Made by a program: the position numbers and the translations under genes. Positions 1 through 5,380 of a DNA stretch of 8,871 nucleotides are shown here, piece after piece (position 1 is the stretch's first letter; each line of letters opens with the position of its first letter). This DNA is from an uncultured Erysipelotrichaceae bacterium. GTDB lineage: Bacteria; Bacillota_I; Bacilli_A; Erysipelotrichales; Erysipelotrichaceae. Where the stretch lies: positions 1-8,871 of the forward strand of contig CADBMY010000239.1 of assembly GCA_902795905.1 (NCBI GenBank), in the 5' to 3' direction. The notes beneath the pieces are model-generated. The model made no database searches and was not told where the DNA came from. It worked only from the letters and a program-made list of their open reading frames with translations.

Positions 1-1
1 G

Positions 2-463
2 ACGCTGACCAAGGAGTTCTTCAGGGCATTCCGTTCAAACTTCAGGCAGGCCACAAGGATCTGGCTGCTGATGCTCGTGATCGGCATTCTGCTGGCGGCA
101 GGCGGCTATATCACCTGGCATCTGCGGGCATCCTCCACCGGTATTCCTGCCATCATGTGGACGCTGAATCTTGCCCTGCTGATCGCTGCCGCTGTCGTCT
201 ATACGATCGTACTGATCTATGTCTATCCGCTGATCGCGCGGTACGCAAATACAGACAGAGCGATGCTGATCAACTCACTGCTGATCGGTCTGCGGTATCT
301 CTTCTGTACGATCCTGGTATTCGCCATCCACTTTGCGATGTTCTACGCCGTCGTCGTGATCTTCACCCCGCTGATCATCTTCGGCGAAGGACTGTGCGCA
401 CTGCTGTCGTCCTATCTGCTGATCAGTGTCTTCCGGACGCTGAACTATGAGGAAGCAGAATGA
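2..463 (+). CDS. YesL family (DUF624) membrane protein, C-terminal part
   Basis: The reading frame is open from the left edge (base 2) to TGA at 461-463, giving 153 visible residues; the true start lies outside the window, so the internal ATG at 71 is not the start. The visible N-terminus, TLTKEFFRAFRSNFRQATR followed by a tryptophan, is the soluble loop typical of YesL/DUF624 proteins. About four hydrophobic helices follow: bases 62-118, 155-235, 275-355 and 350-440. YesL proteins are small integral membrane proteins commonly encoded beside carbohydrate ABC transporters in Bacillota; their biochemical role is not established. The stop overlaps the next start (ATGA at 460-463), so the two genes are probably translationally coupled. 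The sugar-transport context continues downstream with an msmK-type ATPase. Confidence 0.85.
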   Translation, partial: TLTKEFFRAFRSNFRQATRIWLLMLVIGILLAAGGYITWHLRASSTGIPAIMWTLNLALLIAAAVVYTIVLIYVYPLIARYANTDRAMLINSLLIGLRYLFCTILVFAIHFAMFYAVVVIFTPLIIFGEGLCALLSSYLLISVFRTLNYEEAE

Positions 464-1176
464 GAGGGTCCGCAAAAGAACGCAGAGAAGTACGGGAAGC
501 CTTCCGTAAGATGACCTTCGGCGAAAAGGTCAGCTATATCTGCACATATTACAAACTCCCGCTGTTTACCGCTGCCGTGGCACTGATCGTGCTGATCACG
601 ACACTGGTAGGCAACGCTGTAAAAAAACAGCCTGTTCTCTATGCCGGGTGGGAAAACGTCTCCTTCGGGGAAGTGCTTGATCACAAGCTGACCGATGACT
701 ATATCACCTTCACACAGAGAGCACCGAAGAAATATACCGTTCTTGTATACAGAGATCTGTATATCTCGGATGAACCGTCCGGTGAGAACCACCAGTACGC
801 CTATGCCTCCAAGATCAAGGTCCTGGGTGCGATCAGTGCGAAACAGATGGATCTCGTCGTGATGAACGGCGAGGCATACCGGCAGATGTCCGAGAGCGGC
901 TTCCTGCTGGATCTCAGCGCATACGAAGAACTGCAGCCGTATCTGGTATCCAACCAGGTGATCGTTGAAGACAATGCCGTGGAATACAGTCTCGGCGAAT
1001 CCGAAACATACTCCTCAGTCACAGAGACAGCTGCCAACGCCGTCGACGCTTCCGGTTTCCCGATCTTCCGCAATGCCGGTATCACGGAAAACCTGTATAT
1101 AGCGATTATCGCCAACTCCCCCAGGCAGGAGGAATGCCTGAACTACATTCTGTATCTGCTTGATGCAGAGCAATAA
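460..1176 (+). CDS. Membrane-anchored extracytoplasmic protein resembling a sugar-binding protein
   Basis: This 238-residue protein has a charged cytoplasmic N-terminus (about residues 1-32), one hydrophobic helix at about 33-51 and an outer domain of about 185 residues. There is no cleavable signal peptide or lipobox; the single helix acts as a signal anchor. The outer domain contains stretches like those of ABC solute-binding proteins, for example KQMDLVVMNGEAYRQMSESG and the following LLDLSAYEEL, where binding proteins carry a 'DvvimD..~f~~la~~G.LldL' segment. It is shorter than a complete sugar-binding protein (about 400 residues), so it may be a one-lobe relative or accessory factor. ATG at 460 overlaps the yesL-like stop and has GAGGAA at 449-454 as ribosome binding site. 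Pairing with yesL suggests a role in carbohydrate uptake or sensing. I do not recognise a named family. Confidence 0.75.
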   Translation: MRGSAKERREVREAFRKMTFGEKVSYICTYYKLPLFTAAVALIVLITTLVGNAVKKQPVLYAGWENVSFGEVLDHKLTDDYITFTQRAPKKYTVLVYRDLYISDEPSGENHQYAYASKIKVLGAISAKQMDLVVMNGEAYRQMSESGFLLDLSAYEELQPYLVSNQVIVEDNAVEYSLGESETYSSVTETAANAVDASGFPIFRNAGITENLYIAIIANSPRQEECLNYILYLLDAEQ

Positions 1177-1313
1177 CTGTATTCCCGCATATACGGGAAA
1201 CTCAGAAAGGCTGTAACGGTGAAAGACCGTGCCAGTAAGTCGGGCCCTGTTCGATATTATCCGGTCACCGGCTTCATAATTCTTTCAGTTATAGGAAAGG
1301 GGCAAAACATTTT
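1177..1313 (+). promoter_or_regulatory. Candidate structured leader of the sugar-ABC ATPase gene
   Basis: This 137-base gap holds several complementary segments. TTCCCG (1182-1187) pairs with CGGGAA (1194-1199). GGC (1209-1211) plus ACGGT (1216-1220) pairs with ACCGT (1226-1230) plus GCC (1231-1233), with GAAAG as loop. CCGGT-C-ACCGG (1261-1271) is an odd-centred dyad. CTTTC (1282-1286) pairs with GAAAG (1295-1299) inside the ribosome binding site GGAAAGGGG (1294-1302), which lies 11 bases from ATG. CGGTGA (1217-1222) can alternatively pair with TCACCG (1265-1270). A weak promoter could be TTCGAT (1250-1255) and CATAAT (1275-1280) with a 19-base spacer. I match this to no known riboswitch; an RNA motif upstream of the homologous msiK gene is known in Actinobacteria, but I cannot show that this is the same. 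The dyad could instead be a protein operator. Confidence 0.35.
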
Positions 1314-2519
1314 ATGGCAAAAGTATCACTGAAAGGCATCCAGAAAATCTATCCAAACACCGAAAGCGAGACAAAGAAGAAGAAAAAGACGAAGAAGGAT
1401 GAAGAGCCTGCAGAGGAAAAGACCTACAAGCTGAAGGTCACCGATGAAGGTGTCGTCGCTGTTGATGACTTCAACCTGGAGATCGCAGACAAGGAATTTA
1501 TCGTCCTGGTAGGACCTTCCGGCTGCGGTAAGTCCACGACCCTGAGAATGGTCGCAGGTCTTGAAGAGATCACCAGAGGTGAGCTCCGCATCGATGACAG
1601 ACTGGTCAATGATGTAGCGCCGAAAGACAGAGATATCGCGATGGTATTCCAGAACTATGCTCTGTATCCGCACATGACAGTCAGACAGAACCTCGAATTC
1701 CCTCTGAAGCTCAGAAAAGTCCCGAAGGCTGAGATCGACCGCCGTGTCAACGAAGCAGCCGAGATCCTTGGCATCACACAGTATCTCGAACGTAAGCCGA
1801 AGGCACTCTCCGGCGGTCAGAGACAGCGTGTAGCGATCGGACGTGCTATCGTCCGTGAGCCGAAGGTACTGCTGATGGACGAACCTCTGTCCAACCTTGA
1901 CGCCAAGCTGAGAAACCAGATGCGTGCTGAGATCATCAAGCTCAGACACCGTATCAACACGACCTTCATCTACGTCACACATGACCAGACGGAAGCCATG
2001 ACCTTAGGTGACCGTATCGTCATCATGAAAGACGGTGAAGTTCAGCAGATCGGTACACCTCAGGAAGTCTTCAACAAGCCTGTAAACACCTTCGTAGCCG
2101 GCTTCATCGGCATGCCTCAGATGAACATGTTTGACGGCAAGCTGGTCAAGAAAGACGGTAAGTATGCTGTACAGGTAGGCAATGCAACGATCGTTGTATC
2201 CGAAGACAAGCAGGAACGTCTCAAGGCTCACAATATCGGTGAACAGGATATCCAGATCGGTGTCCGTCCTGAGCACATCACCCTTGGTGAAGTCGAAGGC
2301 GGAACGATCACCGGTGAAGTAGAAGTCTCCGAAATGATGGGTTCCTCCGTGCATCTGCACATGAACACTCTCGGCAGAGACTGCATCGTGATCGTACCTA
2401 CACTGGATCTGGCCGATAACTCTCTCGATATCGGTTCTACGGTCAAGTTCACATTCGCTCCGAATGCCGTTCACATGTTTGATCCGGCAACAGGAAAGAA
2501 TCTTGAATATCTGGACTAA
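1314..2519 (+). CDS. msmK: Multiple-sugar ABC importer ATPase (MsmK/UgpC/MalK type)
   Basis: This 401-residue cytoplasmic ATPase energises carbohydrate ABC importers; such subunits are often shared by several permease/binding-protein sets. All nucleotide-binding motifs are intact: Walker [10 protein letters not shown] (67-75), Q-loop Q113, signature LSGGQ (165-169), Walker B VLLMDE (185-190), D-loop SNLD (193-196) and switch H223. The C-terminal part (about 245-400, including VRPEH at 317-321) is the OB/TOBE regulatory domain of the MalK/UgpC subfamily. It is about 30 residues longer than usual because of a Lys/Glu-rich insertion at about residues 16-45, between the first beta strand and the strand leading to Walker A. 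ATG at 1314 has GGAAAGGGG 11 bases upstream and gives the expected [10 protein letters not shown]-terminus. A strong terminator follows, so the gene ends its transcript. msmK and ugpC are both used for this type. Confidence 0.93.
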   Translation: MAKVSLKGIQKIYPNTESETKKKKKTKKDEEPAEEKTYKLKVTDEGVVAVDDFNLEIADKEFIVLVGPSGCGKSTTLRMVAGLEEITRGELRIDDRLVNDVAPKDRDIAMVFQNYALYPHMTVRQNLEFPLKLRKVPKAEIDRRVNEAAEILGITQYLERKPKALSGGQRQRVAIGRAIVREPKVLLMDEPLSNLDAKLRNQMRAEIIKLRHRINTTFIYVTHDQTEAMTLGDRIVIMKDGEVQQIGTPQEVFNKPVNTFVAGFIGMPQMNMFDGKLVKKDGKYAVQVGNATIVVSEDKQERLKAHNIGEQDIQIGVRPEHITLGEVEGGTITGEVEVSEMMGSSVHLHMNTLGRDCIVIVPTLDLADNSLDIGSTVKFTFAPNAVHMFDPATGKNLEYLD

Positions 2520-2529
2520 ACAGGGATAC

Positions 2530-2562
2530 AAAAAGTGCGGTACACCAGTACTGCACTTTTTT
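2530..2562 (+). terminator. Rho-independent terminator of the ABC ATPase gene
   Basis: AAAAAGTGCGGTAC (2530-2543) pairs with GTACTGCACTTTTT (2548-2561) around loop ACCA: 14 base pairs with one G-U pair, ending in six T (2557-2562). It starts 10 bases after the stop codon. The A-tract on the left arm would also give it some activity on the minus strand. Confidence 0.93.
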
Positions 2563-2609
2563 CATGTCTGACTGTTATCTTTCATATTACCGCAGCAGTA
2601 TTTCCTTCA

Positions 2610-2618
2610 TGATATACT
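2610..2618 (+). promoter_or_regulatory. Extended -10 promoter for a leaderless transcript
   Basis: TGATATACT (2610-2618) matches an extended -10 element (TGnTATAAT) with one mismatch. No convincing -35 lies 16-18 bases upstream, which extended -10 promoters tolerate. The expected transcription start, about seven bases past the hexamer, falls on or next to the ATG at 2625. The promoter sits between the terminator at 2530-2562 and a gene without a Shine-Dalgarno sequence. Assignment is by pattern only. Confidence 0.5.
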
Positions 2619-2624
2619 CAAGAT

Positions 2625-3245
2625 ATGAACAAAGAATCAATACGTGTGATCATCAATATCCTGATCGCTGTCATCACATTTACAGCCTGGCTGCGCATGG
2701 TCTTCCACGGCGGCGGCACATTCTCTTCCCGGGGTATCTGGAGTCTCAAGTACTATACCGTGCTCTCCAATCTGCTCTGCGCTGTCATCGCCTGCATCTG
2801 GCTGTTTCTGTACAGAGATCCCCGGTATGAAAGACTGCTGTTCTTCCTGAAGTATACCGGTACGGCGACGATCTTTCTGACCTTTCTGGTCGTGATCTTC
2901 TTCCTTGGCCCGATCTTCGGCTACCGGATGATGTATGTCGGTTCCAACTTCTGGTTCCACGCGTTTATCCCGCTGCTCTGTGCAGCCGAGTTCATCCTGA
3001 TGGAGACACAGACGCCTACAGGCAGAGAGAAGATCCTGGCTGTCATCCCGATGTTTATCTACGGTATATGTTATCTCTCCAATATCCTGATCAACGGGGC
3101 TGGCGAAGGACGGTACACCAATGACTGGTATGGCTTTACACGCTGGGGATTGCCTGCCGGCTTTGCGATATTTGCCTTCCTGTGTCTTGTCGTCTACTTT
3201 ACCGGCGTGCTGTTTGTACAGCTCTCCGCACTCATCCATAGATAA
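2625..3245 (+). CDS. Six-helix membrane protein of the AIG1/FAR-17a (Pr6Pr) type
   Basis: This 206-residue integral membrane protein has six hydrophobic segments at about 7-26, 43-63, 71-95, 108-126, 137-157 and 177-201. The arrangement, with LKYYTVLSNL (41-50) at helix 2 and FWFHAFIPLL (109-118) at helix 4, resembles the FAR-17a/AIG1 family, whose bacterial members are annotated Pr6Pr family. Human AIG1 and ADTRP are threonine/histidine-dependent membrane hydrolases of fatty-acid esters of hydroxy fatty acids. T45 and H112 here sit in what appear to be the equivalent places (alignment by eye), so hydrolase activity is possible but unproven. ATG at 2625 is the only possible start that keeps helix 1: an in-frame TGA lies at 2610-2612 and no start codon lies between. 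There is no ribosome binding site. It appears monocistronic, flanked by terminators. Confidence 0.72.
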   Translation: MNKESIRVIINILIAVITFTAWLRMVFHGGGTFSSRGIWSLKYYTVLSNLLCAVIACIWLFLYRDPRYERLLFFLKYTGTATIFLTFLVVIFFLGPIFGYRMMYVGSNFWFHAFIPLLCAAEFILMETQTPTGREKILAVIPMFIYGICYLSNILINGAGEGRYTNDWYGFTRWGLPAGFAIFAFLCLVVYFTGVLFVQLSALIHR

Positions 3246-3268
3246 AAATGCCCTTCCGGGCATTATTT
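3244..3268. terminator. Bidirectional terminator between convergent genes
   Basis: AATGCCC (3247-3253) pairs with GGGCATT (3258-3264) around TTCC. Read on the minus strand the stem is followed by five T (complement of 3244-3248), so it best serves the minus-strand permease/YoaK unit. Read on the plus strand it is followed by ATTT, a weaker tail. Its right arm overlaps the minus-strand stop codon at 3263-3265. Confidence 0.85.
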
Positions 3269-3898
3269 CATATACAGACATCCAAGCAGCAGGATCAGCG
3301 GACAGACCAGTACTGCCTTCATACCGATACGCAGTGACATGATCCCGCCGATACCGCCGCCGATGCCGAATATAACGATGATACTGAAGAAGAACAGTGC
3401 CGCCTTCCTGTGCGCACTGTCTTTTTCTCTGAGCCACACAGACAGATTGGAAACACCGCTGCGGAGGTTGCCGATGATCATTGTACTGGCATAGCTGTTC
3501 CCTTCGGCATGGCGGAAGGCTTCCACCTGCATCGCACAGCTGAAGGATACCAGCATGTTGGCCAGCGTGTTATATCTCTCCGGCACAAAGGCGGCACCTG
3601 CCAGCAGGATGATCTCCGCAAGCAGGACCTTCTGACGCCAGTGCAGACGTGCATCACGGTGTCTGCGGCTGCCGATCTGCTCAGCCGCAAATACCCCGCA
3701 GGCAAACGCCAGCAGCGGCCAGATGTAGTGCAGTGCCGTCGCATACTCACCTTCCATCAGATTGACGCTCAGGAGCACGAGATTGCCGGTCTGGGCATTG
3801 GCGAAAACCTTCCCTCTGGCAATATACGTATATGCATCCTGAAAGCCTCCTGAGAAGGCCAGCAGAGCACTCAGCAGGAATCTGTCTGACTTCTGCAT
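3263..3898 (-). CDS. YoaK family (DUF1275) membrane protein
   Basis: This 211-residue protein has the DUF1275 N-terminal signature: FSGGFQDAYTYI at about 15-26, then NAQTGNLVLL at about 34-43. About six hydrophobic segments follow, ending in a glycine-rich helix (GIGGGIGGI) near residue 180 and a final helix before LYMK. DUF1275 proteins are widespread in bacteria and related to transporters, but substrate and function are not established. The ATG at 3898 lies one base past the TAG stop of the upstream permease gene. There is no clear Shine-Dalgarno sequence, so translation probably depends on coupling to the permease. That places it under the same Mn2+-type riboswitch, the best clue to its role here: metal or ion homeostasis together with the permease. 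The family call is firm; the role is inference. Confidence 0.9.
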   Translation of the reverse strand: MQKSDRFLLSALLAFSGGFQDAYTYIARGKVFANAQTGNLVLLSVNLMEGEYATALHYIWPLLAFACGVFAAEQIGSRRHRDARLHWRQKVLLAEIILLAGAAFVPERYNTLANMLVSFSCAMQVEAFRHAEGNSYASTMIIGNLRSGVSNLSVWLREKDSAHRKAALFFFSIIVIFGIGGGIGGIMSLRIGMKAVLVCPLILLLGCLYMK

Positions 3899-3899
3899 A

Positions 3900-5165
3900 C
3901 TAGGACCAGATCAGCCAGATCACAACATATCCGGCAAGGACAGCCGTCATCGTAAAGGGCACACCGATGCGGAAGAAATCCGCTGTTGTCGGTTCATAGC
4001 CTTCCTTGCGCAGGATACCGATACCGGCAATGTTGGCACTGGCACCTACCGGTGTAATATTACCGCCCAGAGTAGCACCGATCAGCAGACCGAAATCAAA
4101 CAGATACGGAGAGATACCCATCAGTGAGGCAATACCCGTCACGACCGGTAACATCGTTGCAACGTAGGGAATATTATCCACGAAGGCAGAGACGAACACC
4201 GAGACAAAGACGATCATCGTATACATCAGGAAGACATTCGTACCGCCCACCTTGACGAAGGCATTGGCGATCGCATCGATGACACCGGCTTCGGTAATGC
4301 CCTCAATGACCATGAACAGACCGCACAGCAGTAACAATTTCTCATAGTCCACCGACTTCAGTACATCTGTTACTACTCTCGTACTCTTCTGTCTGATCAT
4401 CTCATATACTGTACCGATGATGCCCAGGGTCATGCATATGTAGCCGTTGGTCAGCTCCGGCTTGTTTTCAAACTGTGAAGCTGTGATCAGCAGTAATACC
4501 ACACCAACCAGCAGGACTGTCGGCATATAGTCGCTCACCACCGTTGTGACTTCCGACTCGACCTTGCCCTTCTCCTTGCGGAACAGGTACAGGATCACCG
4601 GTACGGTCAGGATCGCACCAAGCTCTACCGCCCAGCAGATACCGGGTCTGCCCTGGAACCAGAAGAAGTCATTGAAGCTCATGTTCGCATAGGAACCAAG
4701 CAGGATACTTGTCGTATCACCGACCAGTGTCGCCGCACCCTGCAGGTTGGAGGATACCGCGATACTGATGATGACCGGGATCGGGTTGGTGCCGATCTTT
4801 CTGGCTGCCGCAAGACCTACCGGCGCTACCATCAGCACCGTTGCGACATTATCCACAAACGCCGAGATGATACCCGAGAATAAGCTCAGTACAACGACAG
4901 CCCACTGTACGTTCGGCACCATCTTCAGCAATCCTTCCGACATCCTTGCCGGCATCCCGCTTTCGATAAACAGCTCAACGATCATCATCGTTCCGCACAG
5001 CATCATGATCACGTTCCAGTTGATCGCCCCCAGCGCATTGGCTGGCGGCAGGATCCCCAGTACCATGAAGATCACAGCTGCAGAAAGTGCTGTAATATAC
5101 CTGTATTTAGGCAGAGCCAGAAGCAGTACATACATGACCGCAAACAAGCATAACGCAAGAATCAT
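3900..5165 (-). CDS. SLC13/ArsB/NhaD-like permease (ion transporter superfamily)
   Basis: This 421-residue polytopic membrane protein has about 11-12 hydrophobic helices. It shows the internal inverted duplication of the ion transporter superfamily: SAFVDN occurs twice, at 101-106 (SAFVDNVATVLM) and 326-331 (SAFVDNIPYVATMLP). Each is followed by an Asn/Gly-rich hairpin motif, NLQGAATLVGD (140-150) and GGNITPVGASAN (368-379), typical of substrate-binding re-entrant loops in SLC13, ArsB and NhaD relatives. The substrate cannot be read from sequence: dicarboxylates, Na+/H+ exchange, oxyanions and divalent metals all occur in or near this group. The start at 5165 was chosen because AAAGGGG lies 8 bases upstream; the frame stays open to an ATG at 5228, but that region is the terminator hairpin of the leader. 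The preceding yybP-ykoY-type element suggests Mn2+-responsive expression, so export of Mn2+ or a linked ion is plausible. Confidence 0.88.
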   Translation of the reverse strand: MILALCLFAVMYVLLLALPKYRYITALSAAVIFMVLGILPPANALGAINWNVIMMLCGTMMIVELFIESGMPARMSEGLLKMVPNVQWAVVVLSLFSGIISAFVDNVATVLMVAPVGLAAARKIGTNPIPVIISIAVSSNLQGAATLVGDTTSILLGSYANMSFNDFFWFQGRPGICWAVELGAILTVPVILYLFRKEKGKVESEVTTVVSDYMPTVLLVGVVLLLITASQFENKPELTNGYICMTLGIIGTVYEMIRQKSTRVVTDVLKSVDYEKLLLLCGLFMVIEGITEAGVIDAIANAFVKVGGTNVFLMYTMIVFVSVFVSAFVDNIPYVATMLPVVTGIASLMGISPYLFDFGLLIGATLGGNITPVGASANIAGIGILRKEGYEPTTADFFRIGVPFTMTAVLAGYVVIWLIWS

Positions 5166-5173
5166 TTGAATTA

Positions 5174-5180
5174 CCCCTTT
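5174..5180 (-). promoter_or_regulatory. Ribosome binding site fixing the permease start
   Basis: On the minus strand AAAGGGG is followed by TAATTCAA and then ATG at 5165. This site lies downstream of the leader terminator, so only read-through transcripts carry it. It rules out the longer reading frame that begins at 5228. Confidence 0.8.
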
Positions 5181-5185
5181 CGTCG

Positions 5186-5213
5186 AAAAAAGCACAACCA
5201 TACAGCTGTGCTT
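5186..5213 (-). terminator. Intrinsic terminator in the permease leader (riboswitch expression platform)
   Basis: On the minus strand AAGCACA (5213-5207) pairs with TGTGCTT (5196-5190) around a 10-base loop, running directly into six T (5191-5186). It lies after the aptamer and about 20 bases before the permease ATG, the usual place for a transcription-control platform. CGGCTGTG (5244-5237) can pair with CACAGCTG (5210-5203), which would remove the left arm of this terminator. Confidence 0.82.
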
Positions 5214-5230
5214 ATAGTAAATATCCAAGC

Positions 5231-5336
5231 CTCATACACAGCCGTTTACTGTACATGAGTCTCACCTTTTAAAGACAATCCGGGTAATACATACCGTGAT
5301 GACGAACTGTCTGCGTAGAGCTGGTTACTCCCTCAA
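5231..5336 (-). promoter_or_regulatory. yybP-ykoY family (Mn2+-sensing) riboswitch
   Basis: Read on the minus strand, the features fit the yybP-ykoY aptamer. P1 is TGAG (5335-5332) with CTCA (5259-5256). The conserved loop 1 strands are GGAGTA (5331-5326) and GAGA (5263-5260). P2 is ACC (5325-5323) with GGT (5266-5264). P3 is nine pairs from GACAGTTCG (5311-5303) with CGGATTGTC (5282-5274), including two G-U. Loop 3 TCATCAC (5302-5296) opens on one strand, followed by GGTA/TACC (5295-5292 with 5286-5283). In the known family, loops 1 and 3 dock around Mn2+. The 3' P1 strand is shared with an 11-pair hairpin, CTCATGTACAG (5259-5249) with CTGTGTATGAG (5241-5231). Ligand binding should break that hairpin, free an antiterminator strand and turn the permease on. 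Family membership comes from motif and fold match by eye; P1 is short for the family. Confidence 0.82.
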
Positions 5337-5342
5337 TACGTT

Positions 5343-5370
5343 AGTTTAACACTTGTATATTATTTTTCAC
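5343..5370 (-). promoter_or_regulatory. Promoter of the riboswitch-permease-yoaK transcript
   Basis: On the minus strand, an extended -10 TGTTAAACT (5351-5343) lies 16 bases after GTGAAA (5370-5365), a 4 of 6 match to TTGACA. The expected start point is near 5336, just before the first base of the aptamer P1 stem at 5335. That fit is the best support for it. It lies within 40 bases of the stop codon of the upstream PIG-L-fold gene, so some read-through from that operon is also possible. Confidence 0.5.
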
Positions 5371-5380
5371 CCGCAAGTTC

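Noticed and set aside
1182..1199. TTCCCG/CGGGAA hairpin as terminator of the upstream gene
   Set aside because: The stem is six pairs and no T-run follows it, so it is not a convincing intrinsic terminator.
1200..1275. Cobalamin riboswitch or tRNA-like element in the leader
   Set aside because: GGTGAAAGACC, GCCAG and GTTCGAT recall fragments of these RNAs, but the conserved B12 core is missing and no acceptor or T stem can be formed.
1326..1982. 218-codon open frame on the minus strand inside the ABC ATPase gene
   Set aside because: It is a shadow of a strongly conserved gene; its leucine-rich tail is the complement of the lysine codons of the insertion.
2637..3437. 266-codon open frame on the minus strand
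   Set aside because: It is antisense to the AIG1-like gene, crosses the bidirectional terminator and runs into the 3' part of yoaK in another frame; it is highly charged and unlike any family.
5166..5228. Longer N-terminus for the permease, starting at ATG 5228
   Set aside because: It would translate the terminator hairpin and T-tract of the leader and ignore the AAAGGGG site at 5174-5180.
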